The notes under the pieces were generated by a model. It was not told the DNA's origin. It made no database searches and worked only from the letters and a program-made list of their open reading frames with translations. Both the position numbers and the translations under genes were made by a program. Below are positions 44,544 to 53,610 of a stretch of 64,000 bases of DNA, piece after piece. Positions within the stretch are counted from its first letter, which is position 1, and every line of letters begins with the position of its first letter. The stretch comes from Nisaea nitritireducens (GTDB lineage: Bacteria; Pseudomonadota; Alphaproteobacteria; Thalassobaculales; Thalassobaculaceae), in contig NZ_JACZFS010000051.1 of assembly GCF_014904795.1 (NCBI RefSeq), positions 1 to 64,000 of the forward strand, read 5' to 3'.

Positions 44544-45899
44544 TTGAACTCGTTTTACGTGCAACTTCTTGCAATCACTGCGCTTCTGGCCGCGAACGCC
44601 TTCTTTGTCGCCGCCGAGTTCGCACTCGTTTCAGCACGGCATTTCCGGATCGAGACCCGGGCAAAGGGCGGCAGCAATGCGGCCCGGATGACCCTGCGGA
44701 TCAAAGAAAACATCGACGCCTATCTGTCCGCCTGCCAGCTCGGCATCACCATGGCCTCGCTCGGTCTCGGCTGGCTTGGCGAGCCGGCGGTCGCCGCGAT
44801 CCTGGAGCCCTTGCTTGAGCCTCTCCATCTTTCGGATGCAACCCTGCACACGATCTCTTTCGTGATCGGCTTTGTCGTCTTCTCGTCCCTGCATATCGTC
44901 ATTGGCGAGCAGGTCCCGAAGACCTATGCGATCCGCAAGGCTGTCCCGGTCTCGATACTTCTGTCCTATCCGCTGCACTGGTTTTACATCGCCATCTTCC
45001 CTCTTAGCTGGGCGCTGAACTGGGCGTCGATCTCGCTCCTGCGCCTGATGGGCGTGAAGGAAGCCAGCCACGCGGAAGTTCTGACTAGCGACGAGTTGAA
45101 AGGCCTGATCCATGTGTCAGCGGAACACGGAGAGGTCGAGGCGGAGCGTGCAACCATGCTGCACAACCTGTTTCACTTCGACGAGCGCACCGTCGAGGGC
45201 GTGATGATTCCGCGGACCGAAACCAGGGTTCTGCGGACAGAAGCAAGCGCGGCCGAGAATCTGGAAACCATCCGCAAATCCCAGTATTCGCGGTTCCCGA
45301 TTGTCAGCGACGGTCACGACAACCTGATCGGCATCATCCTTGTCCGCGACCTGGTGAACGCCATGGTCGATGGGCAAAAGGCTCCCTGGGAAGACCTCAA
45401 ACCCTATTGCCGCGAGCCCCTCGTGGTACCGGAGTCCCTGCGAGTTTCCACCCTCTTCGAAATGATGCGCACCAGCCGGGCGCATATGGCGTGCGTCATT
45501 GACGAGTACGGCTCCTTCGTCGGCATCGTCACGCTTGAGGATCTGCTGGAGGAAATCGTCGGCGAAATTGCAGACGAGACCGACAAGGTCGAGCAGGAAT
45601 TCTCGATTGTCTGGAAAGCCGACCACTGGGATGCCCACGGCCTTGCCTCGCTGGTCGATTTCGAGCGTGAAACCGGGTTCGTCGGAAGCGACGAGTACGA
45701 AGTCAACACGGTCTCCGGCCTGATCATGAGCCTGCTCGGACGCATTCCGCGCGCGAAAGACATCGTTGAGCTGGATGGCTTCCGCTTCACCGTCCTTGAA
45801 ATGAAGGACCGTCGGATAGAGCGCGTCCGCATCGCCCGGATCGGCGATGAGACCGCTCCCGCAGAGGAAAACCACAGCGACGGCGAGGCGAAGCACTAA
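44544..45899 (+). CDS. CNNM/CorC-family divalent-cation transporter (hemolysin C-like)
   Basis: A 451-residue membrane protein. The DUF21 membrane domain covers about residues 1-190 (ALLAANAFFVAAEFALVSAR, SACQLGITMASLGLGWLGEP), then a CBS pair (MIPRTETRVLRTEAS, HMACVIDEYGSFVGIVTLED) and a CorC_HlyC domain. The family exports Mg2+ and related ions. The start is taken as TTG at 44544, with GGAGAG 5 bases upstream; an earlier in-frame TTG at 44481 coincides with the -35 box. First gene of the rightward cation operon. Confidence 0.92.
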   Translation: MNSFYVQLLAITALLAANAFFVAAEFALVSARHFRIETRAKGGSNAARMTLRIKENIDAYLSACQLGITMASLGLGWLGEPAVAAILEPLLEPLHLSDATLHTISFVIGFVVFSSLHIVIGEQVPKTYAIRKAVPVSILLSYPLHWFYIAIFPLSWALNWASISLLRLMGVKEASHAEVLTSDELKGLIHVSAEHGEVEAERATMLHNLFHFDERTVEGVMIPRTETRVLRTEASAAENLETIRKSQYSRFPIVSDGHDNLIGIILVRDLVNAMVDGQKAPWEDLKPYCREPLVVPESLRVSTLFEMMRTSRAHMACVIDEYGSFVGIVTLEDLLEEIVGEIADETDKVEQEFSIVWKADHWDAHGLASLVDFERETGFVGSDEYEVNTVSGLIMSLLGRIPRAKDIVELDGFRFTVLEMKDRRIERVRIARIGDETAPAEENHSDGEAKH

Positions 45900-45948
45900 C
45901 AAACCACAACAAAGCTGCACGTGAACAATCCGAACAAGGAGAAGCACC

Positions 45949-46767
45949 ATGCTTGAACATGCAGAACCCATCGTTTCCGGACTGAAGCAGATTGTAGATT
46001 CTCTTATTGAACTGCTACCGGCGCTGCTCAGCGCCGCTCTGCTTCTTGTCATTGGCTGGCTGGTAGCCCGCACCGTGCGGGCAATCACCCTTCGATCAGC
46101 CAAAACCCTGAACCGGGGCGCACAGGCTATCGGGCTCGGCGGCCTGGTCCGGACGATCGGAGCCGAAGGCTCGACGACGAAGGTCCTGGCGAGCGTGTTC
46201 TACTGGCTTGTCATCCTGTTCTTCCTGACCTCGGCCACGAATGTGCTGGGCCTGACGGTTTTCAGCGGCTGGCTTGAACAGCTTGTCACCTACCTGCCAC
46301 AGATCCTCTCCGGCGCCCTGATCATCTTCGCAGGGGTCATTCTCGCCAATATCGCGCGCGACGCCCTGATCGCTGCCCTGCCCGGTGTTCCCGAGCAGCA
46401 GCGCAACCTGCTCGGCCGGCTGGTACAGGGATTGACCGTCGTGGTGCTGGTCGTTGTCGGTCTGGATCAGATCGGCATCGACATCACCATCATCATCACC
46501 ATTCTGTCCGTCGCCGTCGCAGCCCTGCTTGGCGGTCTCTCCCTCGCCTTCAGCCTCGGCGCGCGCACCTTCGTCAGCAACGTGATCGGCTCCCATTACC
46601 TCGACCGCGATTTCAGTGTCGGGCAGAAGATCCGTTTCGCCGAGGTGGAGGGCGCCATTGCCGAGATCACGGCAACCACGGTGATCCTCGAAACAAGCGA
46701 CGGCCGCCTGATCATACCGGCGCACCGGTTCGCGGAGGAGACAACGCTCATCCGGACGGGGGACTGA
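45949..46767 (+). CDS. Small-conductance mechanosensitive channel-like protein
   Basis: A 272-residue protein with at least four hydrophobic segments (near residues 20-42, 80-100, 110-135 and 155-210) and a short MscS-type beta domain (FSLGARTFVSNVIGSHYLDR, GQKIRFAEVEGAIAEITATT). The first part matches the conserved TM-helix repeats found in bacterial MscS relatives with a truncated C-terminus. It sits 49 bases behind the CNNM gene and 3 bases before the next, so it belongs to the operon and probably helps osmotic or ionic balance. Confidence 0.88.
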   Translation: MLEHAEPIVSGLKQIVDSLIELLPALLSAALLLVIGWLVARTVRAITLRSAKTLNRGAQAIGLGGLVRTIGAEGSTTKVLASVFYWLVILFFLTSATNVLGLTVFSGWLEQLVTYLPQILSGALIIFAGVILANIARDALIAALPGVPEQQRNLLGRLVQGLTVVVLVVVGLDQIGIDITIIITILSVAVAALLGGLSLAFSLGARTFVSNVIGSHYLDRDFSVGQKIRFAEVEGAIAEITATTVILETSDGRLIIPAHRFAEETTLIRTGD

Positions 46768-46770
46768 ACC

Positions 46771-47622
46771 ATGACGGATTTCAAGTTCCTTGCCACCGAG
46801 TTGCTGAAGCAGCATCCGACCGAAGCTGCCTCCATCCTCGAAAAACACGATTCCGAGCAGATCGCGACATTCGCGAAATCCCTCGGCGAGGATGAAGCAA
46901 CCGGGCTGTTCATGGCCCTGTCATCGCAGGCCGCAGCCGCAAGCCTGCGTCATTTCAGCGAGCAGGACGCCGTAGCCATCCTCGGCAACATGCCCCGCCG
47001 TGAGGCGAGCGACATCCTGCGCCGAACCCCGCGGAAGCGGCGCGAGACTTACCTTGCGAGAATGCCGGCGGCGACACGCCTGCAGCTCGAAGTGGTGTTG
47101 CATCAGCCGGCCCACAGGGTCGGCGCCTATACCGACAGCGACCTTGTCACTGTCACGCCCGGAACGACTGTCGAGACGACCCGCAGGCGCTTGCGCTCCG
47201 TGGAAAGCCCCGTCGCCATCATCTTCCTCGTAAACGACAAGCAGCAGCTTCTCGGCAGCTTTCCGGTCGGGCGGCTCTTTTCCGCCAAGGGATCGGAAGC
47301 CGTCGAGACTCTCGCCGATATGACCCGGCAGTCGCTTGGCGTCAGAACGACACTGGAAGACGCACTGGAAAGCCCCGACTGGCTGAAGACAGACGTCCTC
47401 GGCGTCGTGGACCGGCAGGACAAACTTGTCGGCAGCGTGCGTTACTCCAGCCTTCGCCAGGCCAGCGAACCGGTCGTGGTGCAAGAGGAAACAGAGACGG
47501 GCGGCGACTACATGAGGGTTGCCGACAACCTTTATGTCGGGCTCGCCGAGGTTCTGCTCACGACCATCCCGAAACCGAGGGCCAATCGCACCCGGAATAC
47601 AAATGAGGGAGATGCAAAATGA
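46771..47622 (+). CDS. Membrane-less MgtE-like protein (MgtE_N plus CBS)
   Basis: A 283-residue soluble protein. The N-terminal half is an MgtE_N-like superhelix (LLKQHPTEAASILEKHDSEQ, AVAILGNMPRREASDILRRT), and the C-terminal half is a CBS pair with weak conservation (DLVTVTPGTTVETTRRRLRS, VLGVVDRQDKLVGSVRYSS). The channel domain of MgtE is entirely absent and there is no frameshift remnant. Its stop overlaps the start of a complete mgtE by 4 bases, which suggests a co-made regulatory partner that could join the MgtE cytoplasmic gate. Confidence 0.85.
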   Translation: MTDFKFLATELLKQHPTEAASILEKHDSEQIATFAKSLGEDEATGLFMALSSQAAAASLRHFSEQDAVAILGNMPRREASDILRRTPRKRRETYLARMPAATRLQLEVVLHQPAHRVGAYTDSDLVTVTPGTTVETTRRRLRSVESPVAIIFLVNDKQQLLGSFPVGRLFSAKGSEAVETLADMTRQSLGVRTTLEDALESPDWLKTDVLGVVDRQDKLVGSVRYSSLRQASEPVVVQEETETGGDYMRVADNLYVGLAEVLLTTIPKPRANRTRNTNEGDAK

Positions 47623-48914
47623 CGGATTGCGCACAAGCTCTGGCAAGCCATTACCTGACCGCCTATCCGAACGAAGCCGCCCGAACCATCGACACGCTGC
47701 CGGAGGCGGCGGTCACAGATTTGCTGACGTCGCTCGAGCCGCCCCAGATCGTTCCCGTTCTGAACGCCCTGCCGGCAATGCTGGCAACGCCCGTACTGAT
47801 GGCGATGCCTAAAGCCATCCGCAAGGCGGTGATTGAAAAGGCTGACCGGAACCGGGCTGTCCCCCTGCTCGGACAGATGAGCAAGGAGCAGCGCGAGGGC
47901 CTGTATGCGGAGCTCCCGGCCGCGCTTTCCGCCGAACTCCGCATGATGCTCGAATATCCGGACGGTACTGCCGGGCGTTTGATGGACACGGTGGTTTTCA
48001 GCCTGCCAGGCGACACCACGGTCGAGCGGGCGCTAGAACTCCTGCGGCAGCGCGATCCGGAACGGGTGCATTTCATCAAGTTGCTCGACAACGAGAATCG
48101 GCTTTCGAGCCTGGTCGACGTGCGCCAGCTTGCGTTCAGCGCTCCGGAAACCCGCCTCACGGAGATTTCCCGAGCGGTCGTCGATGTCGTCAGCCCGATG
48201 GACCCGCGCGAGGACGTCGTGCGCAAGTTCGAAGAACACGACATGGAGGAGCTGCCGGTCATTGACGTGGACGGCCGGATCCTTGGCCTGATCCGCCACA
48301 GCGCACTGGTTGGCGCCCTGAAGACGGAATCCACCCTCGACATCCAGACCATGGTCGGTGTCAGCAAGGACGAACGGGCCCTGTCACCGAGCTGGTTCGC
48401 CCTGCGCAAGCGCATGCCCTGGATGCAGATCAACCTGCTGACAGCCTTCCTGGCGGCGTCTGTCGTCGGACTGTTCGAAAACACCATCGCGACCTTCACC
48501 GCACTCGCCGTCCTGCTCCCGGTTGTCGCCGGACAATCGGGCAATGCGGGCGCTCAGGCCCTTGCCGTCACGATGCGCGGCCTGGCTCTGCGCGAGATCA
48601 CTATCGGGCAGTGGTTCAGGGTCTTGAGAAAAGAGCTGAATGTCGGCTTCTGGAACGGCCTTGCGATCGCCCTCACCTGCGGTATCGGCGTGTTCTTCTG
48701 GAGCGGCAGCATCGGCCTCGTGCTGGTTATCGCGCTCTCCATGGTCATTGCCATGGTGGCCGCCGGCATCGCAGGCGCCCTGGTCCCGATTGTCCTGTCA
48801 CGCCTCGGGCAGGATCCGGCCGTTGCCTCGTCGATCATCCTGACCACGGTCACCGACGTCGCCGGCTTCTTCTCGTTCCTCGGCATTGCCACGATCCTGT
48901 CGGGAATGCTGTGA
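47619..48914 (+). CDS. mgtE: Magnesium transporter/channel MgtE
   Basis: A 431-residue Mg2+ channel. It has the MgtE_N superhelix (about 5-125), the CBS pair (about 128-250, VVDVVSPMDPREDVVRKFEE, ELPVIDVDGRILGLIRHSAL), a connecting helix, and five membrane helices with the pore motif PVVAGQSGNAGAQALAVTMRG and the C-terminal DPAVASSIILTTVTDVAGFF. Mg2+ binding to the cytoplasmic domains closes the pore in known MgtE. It ends the operon and follows the membrane-less paralogue with an ATGA overlap. Confidence 0.95.
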   Translation: MTDCAQALASHYLTAYPNEAARTIDTLPEAAVTDLLTSLEPPQIVPVLNALPAMLATPVLMAMPKAIRKAVIEKADRNRAVPLLGQMSKEQREGLYAELPAALSAELRMMLEYPDGTAGRLMDTVVFSLPGDTTVERALELLRQRDPERVHFIKLLDNENRLSSLVDVRQLAFSAPETRLTEISRAVVDVVSPMDPREDVVRKFEEHDMEELPVIDVDGRILGLIRHSALVGALKTESTLDIQTMVGVSKDERALSPSWFALRKRMPWMQINLLTAFLAASVVGLFENTIATFTALAVLLPVVAGQSGNAGAQALAVTMRGLALREITIGQWFRVLRKELNVGFWNGLAIALTCGIGVFFWSGSIGLVLVIALSMVIAMVAAGIAGALVPIVLSRLGQDPAVASSIILTTVTDVAGFFSFLGIATILSGML

Positions 48915-48975
48915 TCGAGATTCGCGCGAAGCCCAAAGGCCGACAATCAGGCAAGCCTGGTTGTCGGTCCTTGCT

Positions 48976-49596
48976 TCAGCCCTCCGGGCCGGGCTTATCC
49001 GGTCTGTTTTCTGGAGTTTTCCTGACCTTGTCGCGCAGGTTTTCGAGCTGCGCACGAAAGCCCTCGGCATCGCCATATTCCACGAAATTCCTGTAGCGCG
49101 GATGGCGTGTGCGCACGCGCAGCGCATGCTTGATCGGACACCAGTACTGCTCCGAGCGGCTGGCAACTTCGCGTGCGAGGGCGATGACCCCGTTCGCGTA
49201 GCCGCAGTACCAGCAGTTCAGTTTTTCAATCCCATTGAGATAGCTCAGACGGTGGCGGTCAACGATCACATGGTCCGAGCGCTTCACCCGCTCCATCCCC
49301 CACGCGGTGAAGCAGACGAGTTGAAAGATCCAGACCCCGAGATCCAGAAGGGCGATCGGTATGATCAGCCCGTAGACAGCCGGGGCTACGATCAGGCTTG
49401 CCAGCGGCGATCGCTTCAAAAACGTGACGAGGCTGGTTTTCAGCAACTTGTGTTGACGGTTGACGCTATCTTCGAAGACAGCGCGCCCCTCTTCCACGCG
49501 GTAGCGAAACTGGTCACGTTGCGCCTCCAGCTTACGCTCGAGTTCATCTTCCAGACGCACCAGGCGCCGGACCAGATCGTCGATCTCATCTTCCAT
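48976..49596 (-). CDS. Conserved hypothetical membrane protein with CxxC motif
   Basis: A 206-residue protein. A coiled-coil N-terminus (DDLVRRLVRLEDELERKLEA) precedes two close hydrophobic segments (about 85-125), then a conserved-looking block LNCWYCGYANGVIALAREVA and RSEQYWCPIKHALRVRTRHP with three Cys that could bind a metal. The ATG at 49596 has GGAAAGGT upstream. I know similar proteins from many proteobacteria but no function. It is convergent with mgtE. Confidence 0.85.
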   Translation of the reverse strand: MEDEIDDLVRRLVRLEDELERKLEAQRDQFRYRVEEGRAVFEDSVNRQHKLLKTSLVTFLKRSPLASLIVAPAVYGLIIPIALLDLGVWIFQLVCFTAWGMERVKRSDHVIVDRHRLSYLNGIEKLNCWYCGYANGVIALAREVASRSEQYWCPIKHALRVRTRHPRYRNFVEYGDAEGFRAQLENLRDKVRKTPENRPDKPGPEG

Positions 49597-49850
49597 CGTG
49601 ATACCTTTCCCAGCAATCCTATCGCTTGACGACATCTTGGTGCTGGGAACAAGGCATCCCATCGCCCGATCTGTTCGATCCTACACGACAAGAACGCCAA
49701 CATCTTGGTTTCAATGACGAACATGAAACAGGACCTGTGAACCGCAGAGACCGATCTTCATCATTGTCAGGAAAGCTTCAGCGCCTCGACCCTGTCGCGG
49801 CGTAACTGATTCCGAAGCGCCGTTGAAATCGGCAACCGGTTTTTGAAAGG

Positions 49851-49926
49851 TGGTGGGCCCGGAGGGATTCGAACCCCCGACAACACCGTTATGAGCGGTG
49901 CGTTCTAACCGCTGAACTACAGGCCC
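49851..49926 (-). tRNA. tRNA with CAU anticodon, most likely tRNA-Ile2 (lysidine type)
   Basis: The leftward sequence folds into a full cloverleaf: acceptor GGGCCTG/CGGGCCC (one T-G pair), D stem GTTC/GAAC, anticodon stem CACCG/CGGTG with loop CTCATAA (anticodon complement at 49891-49893), and T stem with GGTTCGAATCC. CCA is encoded (49851-49853). The short D loop AGCGGTTA and the CTCATAA loop are like tRNA-Ile2 that is modified by TilS; elongator Met is the alternative. Confidence 0.95.
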
Positions 49927-50014
49927 TATTCCGGCGGAAAGCACGGGACAGGTGTTATGCGCACCGATGGCGGTGCCGTCAACCAGCCAGCGCACTCCGG
50001 ACCGGACAGAGCAT

Positions 50015-50043
50015 AAAAAAAGCCCGGCCGTCGAGGGCCGGGC
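50015..50043 (-). terminator. Rho-independent terminator after the aceA-DUF4170 transcript
   Basis: Reading leftward, perfect arms GCCCGGCC and GGCCGGGC with a 6-base loop are followed by seven T. It lies 92 bases beyond the DUF4170 stop codon. Confidence 0.9.
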
Positions 50044-50134
50044 AGTCAGGCTTTATCGGACCCCCGATCGGATAACCGATCAAGAAATGATCCGAGCCGC
50101 CAGGGATTGATCCGTCTGGTGGTTGGCGCCCGGC

Positions 50135-50332
50135 TCAGCTGGCGGCGCCTTCCTGCACGATGGTGTAGCGCGCTGTGCAAATGCTGCGGGTCTCGCTGGC
50201 GATGCGGTCCCAGACCTGCCGGGCTTCACCCTGATCGCCGAACGGGCCGAACATACGTTCGGTGCCGTCGATCAGCTGGCTGAAGCGGGTGTCGGTATAT
50301 TCCCCGCCGATGACCCAAAACCGATTGCTCAT
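50135..50332 (-). CDS. DUF4170 small protein
   Basis: A 65-residue protein matching DUF4170: [20 protein letters not shown] then [20 protein letters not shown] and a final RYTIVQE. The start at 50332 has AGGAGAGAG upstream. It lies 90 bases downstream of aceA on the same strand and before the shared terminator, so it is likely part of that transcript. No function is known for the family. Confidence 0.9.
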   Translation of the reverse strand: MSNRFWVIGGEYTDTRFSQLIDGTERMFGPFGDQGEARQVWDRIASETRSICTARYTIVQEGAAS

Positions 50333-50422
50333 TCTCTCTCTCCTTCTGCTCTGCCGGTTGTCCGGGAGCCGGCGGACGGAAATGGGTGGTGCCCGTCCGC
50401 CGGCCCCAAACCTCCCGGACCT

Positions 50423-51727
50423 TTATTCCGCTGCCGTACGGGCGGCTTCCTCGTCTTCGTAGAACTGGGCTTCCTCGGTGGAGCCGGTCAGCGCCGTGGT
50501 CGAGGAGGCATCGCCCTTGATCGCGGTTGCCACTGCGTCGAAATACCCGGTGCCAACCTCACGCTGATGCTTGGTCGCGCTGTAGCCTTTGGCTTCGGCG
50601 GCGAATTCCGCATCCTGCAACTCCGAATAGGCCGCCATGCCCCGGTCGCGGTAGCCGGAGGCCAGCTCGAACATGCCGTAGTTGAGGGAGTGGAAACCGG
50701 CCAGGGTGACGAACTGGTACTTGTAGCCCATGGCGCCGATCTCGCGCTGGAAGCGGGCGATATCGTCCTTGTCGAGATTGGCCGTCCAGTTGAAGGACGG
50801 TGAGCAGTTATAGGCCAGCATCTGGTCCGGGAATTCCTTGCGGATGGCTTCGGCAAAGCGCTTGCACTGCTCCAGGTCCGGGGTCGAGGTTTCCATCCAG
50901 AGCAGGTCGGAATAGGGCGCATAGGCCAGCGAACGGGCGACGCAGCGCTCGAAGCTGGTGCCGTCCTTCAGACGGAAGAAGCCTTCGGCAGTCCGCTCAC
51001 CGGTCAGGAACGGGCGGTCCCGTTCATCCACGTCGCTGGTGACCAGCTTGGCGCTTTCGGCATCGGTACGGCAGATCACCAGCGTCGGCACGCCCTCTAC
51101 ATCGGCGGCGAGACGGGCCGCGTTCAGGGTGTTGATGTGCTGCTGCGTCGGCACCAGCACCTTGCCGCCCATATGGCCGCACTTCTTTTCGGAGGCGAGC
51201 TGGTCCTCGAAATGGACCGCCGCGGCGCCGGCATCGATATAGGCCCGGGTCAGCTCATAAGCGTTCAGCGCCCCACCGAAACCGGCCTCGCAATCGGCGA
51301 TGATCGGCAGCATCCAGTCGGTGTTGTCGTCGCCTTCCAGATGATGGATCTGGTCGGTCCGCAGCAGGGAGTTGTTGATCTTGCGAGCCAGCTCCGGGCC
51401 ACTGTTTGCCGGATAGAGGCTCTGGTCCGGATACATGGAACCGGCGACATTAGCGTCCGCCGCGACCTGCCAGCCGGAAAGGTATACCGCCTTCAGGCCT
51501 GCCTTCGCCATCTGCACCGCCTGGCCGCCGGTGACGGCGCCAAGGGAATGCACAAAATCTTCCTCATGGATGCTCTTCCAGAGCCGCTCCGCGCCCTTGC
51601 GGGCAAGGCTGTGCTCGATACGGACGGTGCCGCGCAGACGCTCCACATCTTCCCGGCTGTAATCGCGCTTCACATTGTCGAAGCGACCGGACGCGGTGGA
51701 TGTCAGATTTTCGAAGTCCTGGGACAT
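50423..51727 (-). CDS. aceA: Isocitrate lyase
   Basis: A 434-residue glyoxylate-shunt enzyme that cleaves isocitrate into glyoxylate and succinate, allowing growth on acetate or fatty acids. The catalytic loop [13 protein letters not shown] is present, as are [40 protein letters not shown] and the C-terminal [20 protein letters not shown]. The start at 51727 ([18 protein letters not shown]) follows GGAGAG. It is divergent from a ScfR/RamB-type regulator, a common pairing that points to acetate-dependent control. Malate synthase is not in the window. Confidence 0.97.
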   Translation of the reverse strand: MSQDFENLTSTASGRFDNVKRDYSREDVERLRGTVRIEHSLARKGAERLWKSIHEEDFVHSLGAVTGGQAVQMAKAGLKAVYLSGWQVAADANVAGSMYPDQSLYPANSGPELARKINNSLLRTDQIHHLEGDDNTDWMLPIIADCEAGFGGALNAYELTRAYIDAGAAAVHFEDQLASEKKCGHMGGKVLVPTQQHINTLNAARLAADVEGVPTLVICRTDAESAKLVTSDVDERDRPFLTGERTAEGFFRLKDGTSFERCVARSLAYAPYSDLLWMETSTPDLEQCKRFAEAIRKEFPDQMLAYNCSPSFNWTANLDKDDIARFQREIGAMGYKYQFVTLAGFHSLNYGMFELASGYRDRGMAAYSELQDAEFAAEAKGYSATKHQREVGTGYFDAVATAIKGDASSTTALTGSTEEAQFYEDEEAARTAAE

Positions 51728-51905
51728 GGATGCTCTCCTCAATTGCGCGGCACTGCCGCTTTCCTCCGGATCGATGCCGGGCCTCTCGCCCGATGTGCAC
51801 CGCAACACTGAGAAGACCGTGCAACGCAAAACAGAAAGCGTCCATAAGCTATTGAAAGTAAAAAGGTAAATCTGTCAAAGCTGTAAAATTAAATCAGCCT
51901 GTTTT

Positions 51906-51923
51906 GAAAATCATGAAAATCAT
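51906..51923. promoter_or_regulatory. Tandem 9-base repeat between aceA and its regulator
   Basis: GAAAATCAT occurs twice head-to-tail in the AT-rich part of the 260-base divergent gap. It may be a regulator site for ScfR or be incidental; no palindrome supports it. Confidence 0.3.
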
Positions 51924-51987
51924 TGTGCAGGCGCGAAAGAACCATAAGGTGGAAGAAAGCCCGCTAATCATAATGAAGGAACAGGGC

Positions 51988-53424
51988 ATGGAGGGACTTG
52001 ACCGCAAGGCGATGCTGGGGCCGAAGATCCGCCGTTTCCGAAGCGATCTCGGCATGAGCCAGACGGAAATGGCCGGCGAGATCGGCATCTCACCGAGCTA
52101 TCTGAACCTGATCGAGCACAATCAGCGGCCGGTCACGGTCCCGCTGTTGTTCAAGCTGGGACAGGCCTTCGAGCTGGATCTGAAACAGTTCGCCGAGGAC
52201 GACGACGCCAAGACCGTCGCCGAACTCGTCGAGGTGTTCGGCGATCCGCTGTTCCGGGACCAGCCCGTGCGCCCGGCCGAACTGCAGGAATTCGCCGCCC
52301 GCTCCCCGAACGCGGCCCAGGCCATGCTGCGACTTTACCAGGCCTATCGACAGGTCTGGGAGAACGCCCGCGCAGGCTCCGCCACCGCCGGACGTGACCC
52401 TTTGCCCGATCCGGGTCAGCCGCTTTCCCCGGTCGAGGCCGTGCGTGACATGCACCAGCGCGAGGCAAATCATTTTCCGGAACTGGAGGACGCGGCAGAA
52501 ACGCTCTGGCGGGAGGCCGGACTGGAGCGCAACGATTTGTTCCGGGGGCTTGCCGAGCATCTTTCCCGGCAGGAAGGCATCGCGGTCAAGGTGATGCCGG
52601 TCCATGTCATGACCGACACGCTCAGGCGCTACGATGCACATGGCCGCCGCATCCTGCTGTCGGAAGCGCTTCTTGTGTCGGGGCGCTGTTTTCAGCTCGC
52701 CTCCCAGATCGCCGCGCTGGCCCATCACGAGTTGATCGAGAGCATTATCGACCGGCTGGAGCCGGCGGATGCGGAAACCCGAAACCTGCTGTTCGTGGCG
52801 CTCTGCAATTATTTCGCCGGCGCGGTGCTCATGCCTTATGAGGATTTCCGCAGCTCCGCTCAGGAACTGCGGCACGATCTCGAACTGTTGCGCCGCCGCT
52901 TCGGTGCCAGTTTCGAGCAGGTCGCACATCGGCTGACCACGCTGCAGCGCGCTGGCGCCCGGGGTATTCCGTTTTTCTTCATCCGGGTCGATGCCGCCGG
53001 CAATGTTTCAAAGCGGCTCAATGGCGGCGGCTTCCAGTTCGCCCGCTATGGCGGCACCTGCCCGCGCTGGGTGGTGCACGAGGCCTTCCGCACGCCCGGG
53101 CAAGTGCATACGCAGATCGCCCGCATGCCGGACGAAACCACTTTCTTCACCATCGCCCGCACGCTGGACAGCGCTGGCGGCTGGCACGAACAGCTGCAAC
53201 CGCAATTCGCCGTCGGCCTTGGCTGCGAGATCAGGGATGCGAAACATCTGGTCTATGCGGATGGGCTGGACCTGCCGAAAGCGACCGGCGCCACACCGGT
53301 CGGCGTCAGCTGCCGGCTGTGCGAGCGGCTCGATTGCAGCCAACGCGCCTACCCGCCGCTAAACCGGACGATCCGTGCGGATCAGCATATGAAGAAGGCA
53401 TCGGCCTTTACGTTCGAGAACTGA
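51988..53424 (+). CDS. ScfR/RamB-like regulator (HTH, IrrE-like, DUF2083)
   Basis: A 478-residue transcription regulator. An XRE helix-turn-helix (about 8-65, LGPKIRRFRSDLGMSQTEMA, GISPSYLNLIEHNQRPVTVP) is followed by an IrrE/M78-like domain in which HHELIES takes the place of the HExxH peptidase motif, and a C-terminal DUF2083 with CRLCERLDCSQRAYPPL. This architecture belongs to short-chain fatty-acyl-responsive regulators such as RamB. The start at 51988 has GAAGGA 7 bases upstream. Divergent aceA is the likely target. Confidence 0.92.
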   Translation: MEGLDRKAMLGPKIRRFRSDLGMSQTEMAGEIGISPSYLNLIEHNQRPVTVPLLFKLGQAFELDLKQFAEDDDAKTVAELVEVFGDPLFRDQPVRPAELQEFAARSPNAAQAMLRLYQAYRQVWENARAGSATAGRDPLPDPGQPLSPVEAVRDMHQREANHFPELEDAAETLWREAGLERNDLFRGLAEHLSRQEGIAVKVMPVHVMTDTLRRYDAHGRRILLSEALLVSGRCFQLASQIAALAHHELIESIIDRLEPADAETRNLLFVALCNYFAGAVLMPYEDFRSSAQELRHDLELLRRRFGASFEQVAHRLTTLQRAGARGIPFFFIRVDAAGNVSKRLNGGGFQFARYGGTCPRWVVHEAFRTPGQVHTQIARMPDETTFFTIARTLDSAGGWHEQLQPQFAVGLGCEIRDAKHLVYADGLDLPKATGATPVGVSCRLCERLDCSQRAYPPLNRTIRADQHMKKASAFTFEN

Positions 53425-53610
53425 GCCAGGGCACCGAACGCGGCGAGCTGGCGGCCCGCACTCCGGACCAAGGCACTGTGACCAAAAACACACCGGGAAC
53501 TCACATCCTTTCCGGACGGTGGCTCCTCTACCCTGCGGCGGGTTATGGTAGGAGCCAATCAACCATAAACACCGCAAAGCAATTGCGGCCGACCCTGAAC
53601 AGGCAAGCAT

